Shown piece by piece: positions 16,853 through 28,366 of a stretch of 64,000 bases of DNA. The position numbers and the translations under genes are program-made. The DNA lies in assembly GCA_023213395.1 (NCBI GenBank), contig CM041465.1, positions 129,463,741 through 129,527,740 of the forward strand, read 5' to 3'. The number at the start of each line of letters is the position of its first letter. Positions within the stretch are counted from its first letter, which is position 1. The notes below the pieces were generated by a model, which saw only the letters and a list, made by a program, of their open reading frames with translations, searched no databases and was not told where the DNA came from. The DNA is from Cycas panzhihuaensis (lineage: Eukaryota > Cycadophyta).

Positions 16853-17764
16853 ATGACCATATTTGGGCAAATTTCTCTAAGACTATATATTCTTAGTGGT
16901 AATTATTTAGTCCTTATTAAAAAAAAATTCAAACTGGATGACAATCTTAAAAGAACATATACCCAATCATTTAGAGCTTAGGATATGGAAGAGGAATTAT
17001 TACATTCTCCTTAAGAAAGAATAAGGAGATGAGCTCAACAAATCCTAAGAATTCAAGTAAATCAAAAACACCAAGTAATTCAACAAGTTTTAGGCAATCA
17101 AGAGGAAACCTAAGAGCCATTTCTAAACTACCAATTATTCCTTTAATAACCTAGAAACTTACTTTGAAGATAATCTAAGAACGAAATGAGATCAAACCTA
17201 ATAAAAGAAGAGAACAAAGAAATAAGAGAAGAGTGACTAAGAATACAACTCCTTAGATGATCAATAACCATTTATCCTTATAAGGGCATTTGAATTAAGT
17301 TCTAAATAAAGCATGGGATGCCTATCCTAAGTTTATAGTAAATAGAACTTAAATATGAGAAAAATACCTTGAAGATTTTTCTTCTTTATGTGCTAAGTTC
17401 AATATACAAAACCTGATGTGGCTTTTCAACTTTTTGTTTATTATTTGGAAGGGAAAGTAGTGAAATGGTTTCAATCTCTTCTTAATGCTTCCATTATTTA
17501 TTAGGAAATTATGATGGGAATGTTCAAATCAAAGTATACCAGGAAAAATGATGTGATTGCCTTAATAAATGGGTTATCAGTGGTTAGAAAAGGATCAAAG
17601 GAGACTATAACTAATTATGTAGAGGGATTTGATCAAATTTTGAAGATGATCCCTTAACAAAATAGACCAATTCCTAAAATACAATTGGAGTGAGCTCTTG
17701 AAGGTCTAAATAATGAAATAAGCATCATGGTATCTTATAAAGATCCTATTTTAATCAAAGAAGT
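16853..17764 (+). pseudogene. Gypsy-1 leader and gag, first part
   Basis: A primer-site-like sequence follows the LTR at about 16854 and is heavily mutated. A likely start ATG lies at 17029, giving MSSTNPKNSS. From about 17410 the frame reads DVAFQLFVYYLEGK, then VVKWFQSLLNA, matching the retrotransposon gag domain, which forms the capsid. It continues through NGLSVVRKGSKETITNYVEG and IPKIQLE. Stops replace expected Gln and Trp codons. Copia-3 interrupts the frame at 17765 and it resumes at 23436. Confidence 0.75.
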
Positions 17765-18210
17765 TGTTAGGAGTATTAATGTAACCTTTATGTTCTTTTT
17801 AAAGTTTATATTTAAGTCACATGTCTAAATTTATATTTAAGTTATTCTAATATTTAACTTTAGTGTTTATTAATTATCTTATGTGGAAGGTGGTTGAAAT
17901 GCAGAAATGCATTTCAATGAACCTTTCTTAATATAAATTCTTCTCCTAGATTCAAGGAGATGGTTCTGAGAATCTAGGAGGGCTATCTAAAAGCCTTTTA
18001 CAATGTTGGTTTGGTGGTTAGGTGGTTTCTGTATATGGTTTTCTGTTTCTCACTTTTCTTAATAAAATTACAACTTTAGTAGGTGGTTTTTCTTCCCCAG
18101 AAGGGGTTTTCCACCTGTTAATCTAGTGTATATGTGCAGTGTCATGTTGTTGCCTGTATTTGCTTATTATGAGATCCTGTGATGACATTGTACATGTGCC
18201 ATTTTCTACA
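17765..18210 (+). repeat. Copia-3 5' LTR
   Basis: Starts TGTTAGGAG and ends ttttctaca, followed directly by the primer site. It contains a likely polyadenylation region, ttaataaaatt, at about 18059. Confidence 0.95.
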
Positions 18211-18221
18211 TGGTATCAGAG
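18211..18221 (+). promoter_or_regulatory. Copia-3 primer binding site
   Basis: The canonical tggtatcagag starts at the first base after the LTR. It primes minus-strand synthesis from initiator-Met tRNA. Confidence 0.9.
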
Positions 18222-18348
18222 TAGTTGAATGGAGAAAAGCTGACAGTTGATGTAATGGACCACCTTGTGACATATACTTGATAGGTTGTTGCCCACTGAT
18301 AGAATGTCCAATTATCTCTTATCCTAGAGAAGGAATTTTGATTGTTGG

Positions 18349-18588
18349 TTATGCAAGCAAAGCTGCTTGTACAGTAGTTCCTGACACATGTGGCAAAAAG
18401 GTTACTACAAGTTGGAGATAAGAAGCAGCACTGACTCCAGCTGCAGCAATTACATTATTGTATTGACCAATCTTGGCCAGTTGAGAAGGTTGCTGCATCA
18501 AAGAGTTTACACCAAGCTCCTCTGGCATAGCTTGCATAGGAGTTAGAGGAGGAATACTGCCAACTACATACACAGGGCCCTGAACCAC
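18349..18588 (-). other. Antisense open frame in the Copia-3 leader
   Basis: An uninterrupted 79-codon frame (MVQGPVYVVGSIPPLTP at its start) lies antisense between the primer site and gag. The sequence is visibly richer in G+C and keeps several CAG/CTG triplets that are rare elsewhere. I do not recognise the product. It could be a captured host fragment or simply a region that escaped decay; on the sense strand it has stops. Confidence 0.3.
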
Positions 18589-18689
18589 AGAAGATGTTGG
18601 TCTAAGTGCTATAAAACATGGATTATAACCCTTAGCATTCAGATTATAACACCGTGTTGAAGTCCATAGTTTCTAAAGGTTCTTCTACA

Positions 18690-19780
18690 ATGTTGTATTA
18701 CAATACCAGTGCCAAAAATGGGGACGATGTGGTCTACGGACTATTCCAAAGGTCTTGAGGAGATCGACCAATCTTGATTGCTCTAATCAGACCACGGTTT
18801 TTCTACCTCCGAAATAACATTTTCACGGGTTTAGAGCGGGGAAGTTTATCTGCAAAAATGCTATGTCAGCTATGCTAAAAATATCTCAAATCCTAACCAT
18901 GGATCTGGTTCTAGTCACGTAATAGCAAAGACTGCAGCCTTAGGTACCATATTAAACTCACTTTCACCAGAAATCAATCGCCAGTTTTCTGAAACACACG
19001 ACTTGGCCACTGTTTGGAAAAATTTATAAGAAAAATATGATAAGGTTGATATACATTAAGTGTTTGTCCTAGAACAATAATTGTATGACCTTACTTTTGA
19101 CGATTTTTCCAATGTTGAGGATTTTTTATATAAATTTTAATTAATTAATAAAGATCTAGGAAACTGTATCAAATCCAAAACTAAAGAAGGTGATACTAAA
19201 AAAATAATCACGCATGTTAAAGATGATGATACACTCCTACGTCTTGTAGTAAACAAGTTACCAAAATAATTTAATCTTTACAAAATTGCCAAACAACAAG
19301 CTGACGACCCTCCTATAACATTCAATCAGTTGACAAAACAGTTGATCGAACATCAAACAATGTTAATTTAAATAGGCATATTAAAAGATCCTTCACAGGC
19401 TTTGTTTTCCAAAACTAAGCCACAATTTAAAAACAAACAATAGAATAATTTTCATAGTAATCTAAAATTTCATAAACCTCATAGAGGTTCACAATCCAAT
19501 TCATAAAACAATATTAAGTATTATGGTCCATCCAAACACCAGAATACTTCTAATCAATAGTTTCATAATAGGAACAACGTAACTCCTTCTTAGAACACTA
19601 GTTGTGCCTATTATCATAAAAAATGCCACACTATTGATGTCTGTAGAAGTAGAATAGCTTCGGAAGCATGGAAAGCTTCTAAGGGATTGCAAAATTGACC
19701 TCAATCTCATCCTTAATCATGACCTCAAAATCGACAAACTCATAATCGTTCTTTAGCGGCAACAACTTCTGTCTTTGTTG
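18690..19780 (+). pseudogene. Copia-3 gag and zinc knuckle
   Basis: Gag fragments include SGSSHVIAKTAALGTILNS and PEINRQFSETHDLATVW, typical of copia gag. The segment ADDPPITFNQLTKQLIEH follows. A zinc-knuckle remnant at about 19602 reads CAYYHKKCHTIDVC, where the second Cys has become Tyr and the Gly before His has become Cys. These changes would abolish zinc binding. Many stops occur at expected Gln codons. Confidence 0.82.
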
Positions 19781-19799
19781 CCCCTACAAATCAACCACC

Positions 19800-20345
19800 C
19801 TAATGGATCCTTGACTTTGGTGTATCCCATCACATGATATGACACCAGAAAAATTTAACCACTTATCAATCTGAATCGAACTCTGAAGAAGAGATTTCTT
19901 TTGGAAGTGGTACCCAACTTAAAGTCAAAGGATCAGGTGATGTTACCTTAAAAGATGGTTCAATCAAGGACGTCTTTTACGTACCTGGTTTGTTATCAAA
20001 CCTACTCTCTGTCTATCAAATCTGCTAGAAAGACCTTATTGTCAAATTCTGTAAAAATAAATTTATCATTAAGGAACCATTAAACAAATTTAGACATATT
20101 GCCTCAGGACCTGTTGATCATAACATAGGTCTCTATAGTCTAACAAGTCTACAAAATAACAAAACAAAACACTTCAGCACTTTTATCACCAAAACTAACT
20201 CAGTCAGTAAACTTTGCAATGCATGATTTAGCCATCCAAGTTATGGCAAACTATAATATTTAAAGAAGCATGAAATGATTCATGGTCTTCCACCCTTAAA
20301 CACTGTTTATGGTGTCTGTGAAGCTTGTGTGACAGGTAAATAACA
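19800..20345 (+). pseudogene. Copia-3 protease and GAG-pre-integrase
   Basis: WILDFGVSHHM corresponds to the catalytic D-S/T-G region, with the middle residue changed to Phe. SNSEEEISFGSGTQLKVKG, then DVTLKDGSIKDVFYVPGLL, continue the protease domain. The GAG-pre-integrase follows with FSHPSYGKL and GVCEACVTGK. The same segments occur in Copia-5 at 63060-63628, showing common family membership. Confidence 0.88.
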
Positions 20346-20346
20346 C

Positions 20347-20880
20347 ATGGACCCATTCCCACATAAAACACAATTCAAAGCAATTGTTCCACTTGAACTT
20401 ACTCACTCTGACATATGTGGACCTTTTCATGTAACATCATACTCAAATTCTTATTATTTTGTTATATTTATTGATGATTATTCAAGAAAATATTGGGTTT
20501 ACATGCTTAAAACACGTAGTCAAGTATTTGATATTTTTGTTGAATACAAAACGCTAGTTGAAAATTAATCAAATTCAAAAATCAAAATTTTTTCAATCTG
20601 ATAATGCTAAGGAATATTTAAGTGGAAAATTCACTTATTTCTGTAAATCACATGGAATTTGGTTCTAGCATTTTGTTGCATACATATCTCAATAAAACGA
20701 TGCTGCTAAACACAAAAATTATACTCTTGTTGAGATGACTCGTTACATCTTACATGCAAAGAATCTAGATCCAAAATTATGGGTAGAAGTAATTAACTGC
20801 TCTAGCTATTTATTAAATTATTTACCAAGTAAATGTCTACATAATGTTACTCCAAAACAAAAATGGTCTGGAAGAAAACC
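20347..20880 (+). pseudogene. Copia-3 integrase
   Basis: The core starts with LELTHSDICGPF, where the Asp is the first catalytic residue, and FVIFIDDYSRKYWVY. A stop at 20567 and later frame changes disrupt the rest. The region that should read as the QQNG..E motif is scrambled but positionally recognisable at about 20690-20740. Confidence 0.85.
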
Positions 20881-21479
20881 TTCAGTCAATCATTTATGAA
20901 TCTTTGGAAGTATTACGTGGGCACACATCCCTAAAATACATCTTCATTAGATACAACGAAGAGAGTAAAGCTTATAGACTCCTAGATCTAGTCATACATC
21001 AAATTTCTATTTTACGCGACGTAATATTTGATGAAGAATGATCTTCTTCAACATCTACTTATGTAGAACTTCCCATTGAAATTTTGTTAACCAACACTTA
21101 TTTGGTTAACCCCTATGACAAACAAGTTGATCCAGAAGTTATAGAATCCTTATCAACTCAAGTCCAAAATTGGACTCTATCTGAATCTAATGAAATAGAT
21201 CCTTCCTCTCAAACTAGTTCATAAATCAACCTATACCTTCAAAAACAGTTCCTAACAAGTAACTTATTTGGACAACGAAAATGCTTGATGATGATGGATC
21301 TGATGTAGGTAATCCTACAGATACCAGACGAACATGTGCCCAAAAACTACATGCTAACTTTGCCTTAATGGAAAAAATAATGGACAACAATGATCCCAGA
21401 ACATTTAAACAAGCTAGCAATAATCCTGTATAGTAGGATGCTATGCAAACTAAATTTGATGCCTTAATTAAAAATTCAA

Positions 21480-22395
21480 CTTAAGATCTTGTACCACTTC
21501 CACTTGGGAAAAATGTAGTTGACTATAAATGGGTCTATAGAACAAAATATAACACAACAGGTGCAGTTGAAAAATATAAAGCTCGCCTAGTTACAAAAGG
21601 ATTTTCGCAACTAGATGGTATAGATTATAACAAAACCTTTACTCATGTTGTAAAGATGAACATGATTAAAATAATTATTGCTCTCACAGCTAAATCTAGA
21701 TGGGAAATCTACTAAATAGATGTCAAGAGTGATTACTTGAATGGTGATCTCAAGGAAGAGATGTACATGACTCAGCCACCTGGATTTATTAAAAATCTTA
21801 ATTTAGTTTGTAAACTTAAGAAATCTATTTATGGTTTAAAACAAGCTCCTCGGGCTTAGTATACTAAAGTAGATGATTATTTAATTCACATTAGATACAC
21901 TAGATGTATTAGTGATCCAAATCTTTATTTCAAACAAGAAAATAAAAATCATACTATTCTAATCCTCTATGTTGATGGCATTATCATTACTAGATTATCA
22001 ACTAATAATATTCATCATTTAAAATCTACTTTAATGAATAAATTTGAAATGACAGATCTTGGTATACTACATTACTTTCTTGATTTACAAATTCATCAAT
22101 ATGACTCAAGAATCATAATATCACAACCTAAATATATCTTAGACTTAATTCAACGATTTAACATGGAAAATGCTAAATCTGTATCTAATCCGTTACAATC
22201 AGGAGTCAAACTATTTACTGATTATTCATCACCTTTATGTGACCCTACATTATATAGACAACTAATTGGTAGTCTTATTTATTTAACTCACACATGCCCT
22301 GACATTTCATATGATGTCGCTTTATGTTCACGTTATATGCAACAGCCACATGAATCTCATTAGAAAGTTGTTAAACGTATCTTACGATATCTAAA
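21480..22395 (+). pseudogene. Copia-3 reverse transcriptase
   Basis: Motifs in order: [46 protein letters not shown] followed by TAG for Trp, then ILYVDGIII. The usual YVDD is YVDG, so one catalytic aspartate is lost. It continues with MTDLGILHYFL, LIGSLIYLTH and DISYDVALCSRYM. At 22362 the usual HWK reads H-stop-K, another TGG to TAG change. Confidence 0.92.
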
Positions 22396-22905
22396 GCATA
22401 TCGTTTTTGTATAGTTTAACTTATAATTTTTGTAATAAACCTATAACTTTAACTAGATATACTGATTCAGATTGGGCAGGTGATATAAATGATCAAAAAT
22501 CTACATCATGTTATGTATTTTTTATAAATTCCTCATCTATTACTTGGTCTAGCAAGAAAATACAGGCACTAGCCTTATCAATGACTGAAGTTGAACATCG
22601 CACACTTGTTGAAGCTGGCAAAGAAGCACTTTGGCTCAAATCTCTACTAAATGAAATTAGACTATCTCTAAACTCTTCCATTAAACTTAAAGTTAATAAT
22701 CAAGGTGCAATTGCTATTACTACTAATCCAGTTTCACATTCGAGGACTAAACATATAGAATTACATCAGCATTTTATTCAAAATCTTGCTACTAATAATC
22801 TTGTTTCTTTGTCTTATTATCCAATAGATCTATAGATTGCTGACATACTTACGAAGTCTTTAACTGAAGTAAAGTTTCTAAATCTCCAAGATCTATTATA
22901 GATAA
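22396..22905 (+). pseudogene. Copia-3 RNase H
   Basis: YTDSDWAGD holds the first catalytic Asp. STSCYVFFINSSSITWSSKK and ALSMTEVEHRTLVEAGKEAL hold the catalytic Glu. In LKVNNQGAI the usual DNQ is NNQ. RTKHIELHQHFI and ADILTKSL finish the domain. This 142-codon stretch at 22407-22835 is the least damaged part of the element. Confidence 0.92.
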
Positions 22906-22974
22906 AAGAAGTCTCCATCAAAGGGGGATCACCATGATGAAGACCTTCTTTTTCTATAGCATAAAAGTTTATAT

Positions 22975-22984
22975 TAAAAGGGGA
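22975..22984 (+). promoter_or_regulatory. Copia-3 polypurine tract
   Basis: The tract aaaagggga lies directly before the 3' LTR start and primes plus-strand synthesis. A second purine run, aaagggggat, lies about 55 bp upstream and is also conserved in Copia-5. Confidence 0.85.
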
Positions 22985-23430
22985 TATTAGGAGTATTAAT
23001 GTAACATTTATGTTCTTTTTAAAGTTTATATTTAAGTCACATGTCTAAATTTATATTTAAGTTATTCTAATGTTTAACTTTAGTGTTTATTAATTATCTT
23101 ATGTGGAAGGTGGTTGAAATGTGGAACTGCATTTCAACAAACCTTTCTTAATATAAATTACTCTCCTAGATTCAAGGAGATGGTTCCAAGAATCTAGGAG
23201 GGTTGTCTAAAAGCCTTTTACAAGGATGATTTGGTGGTTAGGTGGTTTCTATATATGGTTTTATGTTTCTCAATTTTCTTAATAAAATTACAACTTTAAG
23301 AGGTGATTTTTCTTCCCCAGAAGGGGTTTTCCACATATCAATCTGGTGTATATGTGCAGTGTCATGTTGTTGTCTGTATTTTCTTATTATGAGATCCTAT
23401 GATGACATTGTGTATATGCCATTTTCTACA
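22985..23430 (+). repeat. Copia-3 3' LTR
   Basis: 446 bp, the same length as the 5' LTR. The terminal TG has become TA (tattaggag), a G-to-A transition. It ends ttttctaca and is followed by the target duplication gaagt. Confidence 0.95.
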
Positions 23431-23435
23431 GAAGT

Positions 23436-24290
23436 AAAAATATTAGTTTTGAGTATGGAGGAAATCTAGATCAAATATGATAAAAAATGAATGTAGTTAT
23501 TAGCCCTAAAAGAGAAGCACATGTTATGGATCCTACTAAGCTTATTTCCCATCCAAATCCTCAAAAAAATGGAAAGTAAAGTGGAGTACTAGAAAAAATA
23601 AGCTAAAGGTAAAGAATCACAAAAGTATGTTATACTTAGGAGGCCTAAAGAAGAACCAAATACCCTTAATAACAAACTAGATTTTGATCCTATATTTGTT
23701 TAAGTTTAAACCATCAAACTTAGTGAATTGCTTGGTGGTATAAGAGGTTTAGAATAGACATCTACTTAAAAATCTATAGATTACAATGTAGATATGACCT
23801 CTTTAAATAATAAAGATGGCATAGACTCGCCTATTAAAATGGATCCAAATACAGATACTATGGCTATCATGATAAGTGCTTAAGTTTCTAAGTAAGAAGG
23901 CTAAATAAACATTGAATATAAATCCACTTCACCTATAAAAAATGGGGGCTTAGATTCACAAGAAATTATTACACATTAAAAATTACCTCTAAATTAAAGG
24001 ATTTAACCTAGGTTAAGATATGTAAATCACGTAGTTAATAGGCCACCTGAAAAATATGATCTTATCAAGGATCTTCTAAGATAACCAACCAAGTTAAGTT
24101 TATATCAACCATGAATCTTTTAAAGTAAAAAGAGAGGCCTATAAAAGAGAAATAAAATAATAATAAATCTATAAATGCAATGAATAAAGGCAATGTTATT
24201 AAGGTGGTAATCCTTCCAATCAAGTCTTGAAATCCTCCATTTAATATCTCTTTAAGTATTCATGATGAATTTGTTCCATATAAATGTAAT
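23436..24290 (+). pseudogene. Gypsy-1 gag, second part
   Basis: The frame interrupted by Copia-3 resumes as VKILVLSMEEI. A long degraded stretch follows with few motifs, many stops and Lys/Pro-rich sequence, as expected for the gag C-terminus and the spacer before protease. No zinc knuckle could be recognised. Confidence 0.6.
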
Positions 24291-24610
24291 ATAAATGTAG
24301 GGGTAGTATACAATATGGTGCCTATTATAATTAGGAATGCTTTGGGGATAGAATGCATCAAAGTAGAGCAACTCGTAAAAGCTCTAGACTTTAAAATTAT
24401 ATCCACAATCACAAAGATTAAGCATTTAGTAATGATTCTAAGAGTTTATCCAAAAGTAATTAATGTGATCTCAATAAAGATGTTTAATATACCACCCATG
24501 TATAGGATTTTATTAGGTAAAGGTTGGGCCCCTGATACTAGATGCATACACAGTATCAAGATGGACCATATTTCGATCCTTTTAGGGAAGGATTTTAATG
24601 TTGAAATATA
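24291..24610 (+). pseudogene. Gypsy-1 retropepsin-like protease
   Basis: The open segment starts near the expected active site, degraded to GVVYNMVP, followed by ALGIECIKVEQL. The conserved end FNIPPMYRILLGKGW matches the ILLGRPW signature of Athila/Tat-type gypsy proteases. It is followed by TRCIHSIKMDHISIL, corresponding to the usual segment after that signature. The catalytic DSG/DDG is not preserved. The frame is cut at about 24611 by a copia LTR, and no reverse transcriptase follows. Confidence 0.7.
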
Positions 24611-25099
24611 TGATATTTTCATAAATCTAATATTTAATATACTATTGTGACCCTATACATCCCACATATAAAAGTTTTAATAAATGTGATTAGCATAATT
24701 ATTTATGTACACATCCTATTAGATGATGACAAGGCTTAAGAGATATTATAGGCTATTCATGAGGTGGCATAATCTATAAATATATATACACACCACTTAA
24801 GAAATTGAAGGAGAAAGGATTGACTTAGAGATGTAATTCATTTGATATTATAAAAATGAGTTCCTAACTCTAACCTTCTCCTATAATTTTTTTCACATTG
24901 GGTTTTCTATGTATAAATCAGTTATCTATTGTGGTGATGCTTATTACATGCTTATTAATATATTTTTAATTTATATTCATGATATTGATTAATATATTTA
25001 CTTTACATTACATGAATTATATACATAATCCCCATGATATACTTAATCACTATATATGATTGATATGCTTCTACTACATATGATTAGTATATTCTAACA
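24611..25099 (+). repeat. Copia-7 5' LTR
   Basis: Aligns with the reverse complement of 26281-28808 (minus the LINE there). Shared blocks include gatgatg.caaggc, cttaagagatattataggc, tatatacacaccactt, cctaactc.aaccttc and tatattcatg. The left boundary is inferred from that alignment. Confidence 0.65.
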
Positions 25100-26115
25100 T
25101 GCTATCAAAGAGAATTAAAAATTTCAATATTCATCACCTTTCTAAGGAAAGAAAGATGTGCCAATAATATCCAAACTAGGGATGGTGTGATCTCTATATA
25201 CACTTTTGATCTAAACCGATTAGCCACATATACAATATTTTTAGGAATAGAAGATTAGTTACCCACTATAAAAGAAGAGGAATACCTACTAGAATAGGAG
25301 AAACAAAGTAGGGTTTAGACATTGTTATTTAATAAGGCAAAATAAAAAAGTGGAGTCAAGTAAGTATTATTTTTTAGTCTTCAAATGATCAATCATGGCT
25401 ATTTTCTTTTGAGTGGCTTTCACTTATATAAATGATACTATAAAGTATGAAGCTTGGTACTTAGTACTCAAAAAGTAATAAGCATAAAGATGAAGTTTTA
25501 ACAAGACTTAAGAGATTTTAAGCTCATAATGCATCAAGTAAGAAAGCTTTATATAATAAAGAGTGAAAATCTAAAGTATTATTATCAAAGAATTTGGGAT
25601 CTCATTAACAATTTTTATGTTTTCTAAATAAATCATATTCCTAATAAAAATAACTAGTTTATAAATTTTCTAACATTGATTGTTTTATTATCTAAAGATA
25701 ATTTGAGCTAGAAACATCACATTATTAAACTTTTCATGAGACCATCCATTCTAGATAACATTGAACACTGGCAGATAAATAAGGATGATGAGCATATTAT
25801 ACATTTTGTTCAAGAAGTAGAAGAATTTGTAAATATATATATCGTAGAATTAGATGTTGCAGAAAAAGAGAAGATATTTCCTTCATGTGAAGAATTTCAA
25901 GGTGCATTGACTTAAAAATATGAAGATTCTAAGGTCTTTAATCCCAGTATAGATAATAAATAATTTATAAAATTCTTATATTTTAGAAATCTTATTTTAT
26001 GTATAATTTATGTACATAATCTTTCATTTATTTTATTTTCAAATAAATGTAATAATTCAAAATAAGGTTATTCTCAAGTTATCCACTCAAGTTTACTTAG
26101 AGTAAGTAGGCTAGT
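24611..26115 (+). mobile_element. Copia-7: 5' LTR, primer site and gag-like remnant
   Basis: The LTR spans about 24611-25099 and ends attctaaca, followed by tgctatcaaagag, a mutated copia primer site. The next 0.8 kb contains possible gag fragments, including FLGIED, YYQRIWDLINNFY and HIIHFVQEVEEFVNIYIVEL, which I cannot assign with certainty. No pol domains follow, and the Gypsy-1 3' LTR starts at 26116. A homologous LTR of nearly equal net length lies inverted at 26281-28808. Confidence 0.6.
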
Positions 26116-26320
26116 TGTTATCCCTGCCTAAGTACATTAGATTTTTAAAATTTTATTGAATTTTATTTCATCCATAAGTTCTTTAAATTAAATTGTTATA
26201 ATTCAAGAATTAGGAACAAAATCATATAATATTAAAAACTTTAAATGCTCAAAGGAGTATTAGAATTTAGAATTTAAGTTTGATATCCTACTCTAATGTA
26301 GAGAGTATATATGGTGAAAA

Positions 26321-28340
26321 AAAAAAAAATTGGTAAGGTAAAAAATTATATTAGAAGGGGTTTTTTTTGCCAAGGTCCCCAAACCTTATACATCAAGGGA
26401 CAACCGGCCTAAGAAAGATGACCATGAGAAGCCCATGGCCTAGCTTACTCTAAGATCACTCCATTCACCTCCTTCCTATCACTATTATGTCCAAAAGATT
26501 CTATTCTAGTTAGACTCAGAAGCTCCTCTGAGAAGTTCCTTTTCCATGCCATGTTCCTTTTATTTGCCACTGCCCAATTTGCCAACTAGTCCACCACCTT
26601 GTTTCCTTCCCTATACGTGTGTTCAATCTGAACACTATGTTTGGATCTCAGTACGTCTTGTGCATCCCTAATGAGCTCTCCAGTGCTCCACTCCAGCTCT
26701 GCTTCCCCCTTTAAGCTCTTAATCATAATTAAGGAATCACCTTCAATAATAACTTTATGTTCCTCCATCTCTCCCAGCATGGCTACCGCCTTATACATAG
26801 CCCTCACCTCCTCTCCATGATTTGATCGATAACCATAATATTTAGTAAATGCCCATATCACAGTTCTCGTATGATCCCTGCATAGCCCACCCCCCCCCCC
26901 CCCGCTTCCTCCTTGGGATTACCTTTAGCTATGCCATCAAAATTTATTTTAATCCTTGTTACTTCTAGCGGTGTCCAAGTCGTTTCCCTCTTCTTCTCGT
27001 TCCCATCCCTCGGTCGACATATGCCCCATCCATCTAGGATGCTTTCCTCCCCCCTTAGGGTTCTATCCTCCTTGGAGGGTTTTAACATCTCTAGAATTCC
27101 CTCTAATCATGTTGAACATCTTCTCTTCCTCCATATCCTTTCCTTGGAAAATTCTCCTATTACGCTCCTTCCATATATTCTAGGTCCCTACTAGAAGGAT
27201 TAGCTTCCAAAACCTTCCCAAAGTTTTACTCTTAAATGGAGAAACCCAAGATTTCCATTGGTCCCTCAAAGACAGAGAGGGGACCCAACCTATTCCCATT
27301 CTAGACCAGAAGCTACCCCAAATCCCTCTCGAGTAGGGGCAATGAATACTCAAGTGATCCAGGGACTCAGCCTCCTCCCTGTATAACTCACACTTGTTCA
27401 CCACATAGATACTGTGCTTCAGCAGGTTATCCCTTATTAGGAGCTTATTTTGTAAACATAACCACCAACAGATGGAAACCTTATTATAAGCCCCAATTTC
27501 CAAACCCCTGTCAGCATGTCATTCTTAGTCCATCCTTCTCTCTCTAACAGTGACTTGTATCCATCTTTAACCAAAAAGGATCCTCAAGGTGACAGAGCCT
27601 AAACCAAGGAATCTGGAGGGGCCCTCTTGGGAATATACTATTGATTTAATACATCTTTTACTCTCTAGATCTCCTCCTTGAAGCTATGCAAGTCATCAAA
27701 CATTCTCCACTGCCTATTCTTACCCGCTCCTACCCAATAGTACTTCATTAGTGTGCCATATGTATCCTCACAAACTCTTTATAGGTTAGCAATATTTGGG
27801 ATCCCACCCATCTTTGAGGAGCCACACCATTTGTCTTCCCAAAATCTTATACTTTCACCATCCCCCAATTTCCATCGTAAGTCATTTCTCAGGATCGGTC
27901 GCAAGGACCATATAGCATTCCAAATCGGAGATCCGTAGACCTCACCCACCTCATCCTTCAGGAAATGCTTGCCCTCCAAATATTTTCTGGCTATTATTTC
28001 CTCCCACATGGAGCCTTCCTCTTTAACTAGTCTCCATCTCGCTTTGGCTAGGAGCACTTCATTAAGTAGTCCTAGTCTCCTAACATTTAGCTCGCCCACC
28101 CACTTGGGCTTGCATACCTTCTCCTAAAATGCCAAATGAAATCTATCTTTGTCCTTAGTCCCAGACCAAAGAAAACTCTTCATGATGCCTTCAAGGGCTG
28201 AGATGACCTTGCTTAGCATCTTAAATAAAGATATTTGGTAGACTAGAATACTCTGGAGAGAGGCCACGACTAGTTGAATCTTTCCCGCCCAGCTAAGTAG
28301 CGCCCCTTTCCAACCTGCCAGCTTCCTATTGAACCTCCCC
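26321..28340 (-). mobile_element. LINE-2: 5'-truncated, comparatively young LINE
   Basis: About 2.0 kb, minus strand, flanked by a perfect 14-bp duplication atatatggtgaaaa at 26307-26320 and 28341-28354. It is the same family as LINE-1: NRKLAGWKGALLSWAGKIQL against HRKLARWKGSLLIQVGKV. It retains only the region after the RT core, the zinc-finger-like domain and RNase H. G+C is visibly higher than in the surroundings (about 45% by eye against roughly 30%) and stops are few, so it is the least decayed element here. Confidence 0.92.
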
Positions 28341-28366
28341 ATATATGGTGAAAATATAACATGCAT
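26586..28366 (-). pseudogene. LINE-2 ORF2 C-terminal half (thumb, zf-RVT, RNase H)
   Basis: Reading right to left: the post-RT segment at 28340-28124 (LVVASLQSILVYQISLFKML and FLWSGTKDKD); then ELNVRRLGLLNEVLLAKARW; then a WEDKW segment. The zf-RVT domain at 27503-27180 has CELYREEAESLDHLSIHC. RNase H follows at 27088-26586 with KINFDG, then VIIEGDSL and HTYREGNKVVD. Breaks are few: TAG for Trp after HLAF and at EEI-stop, one near 27500, and a frame change near 26890-26905 at a run of C. Frames 28124-28366 and 27779-28099 remain open. Confidence 0.9.
26888..26903. repeat. Poly-C run in the LINE-2 RNase H region
   Basis: An uninterrupted run of about 16 C on the plus strand (G on the coding strand) replaces the Gly-rich codons seen as AGGGGV in LINE-1. 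It coincides with the frame break between the two RNase H open segments. A run this long in very AT-rich DNA suggests slippage in a GGN-repeat, or an assembly artefact. Confidence 0.8.

Larger units (their letters stand above)
17765..23430 (+). mobile_element. Copia-3: complete-length Ty1/copia element
   Basis: The 5' LTR (17765-18210) and 3' LTR (22985-23430) are both 446 bp. By hand count they differ at about 33 positions (roughly 93% identity), about 23 of them transitions. The target duplication gaagt at 17760-17764 and 23431-23435 is perfect. A canonical primer site, tggtatcagag, starts at 18211. The polypurine tract aaaagggga ends at 22984. Gag, protease, integrase, RT and RNase H are all present but broken by many stops. 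It sits inside Gypsy-1 gag, so it is younger than Gypsy-1. Confidence 0.95.

Noticed and set aside
26913-27194. Plus-strand frames of 75-93 codons
   Set aside because: They are antisense to the LINE-2 RNase H and zf-RVT region, where the minus-strand translation matches LINE-1.
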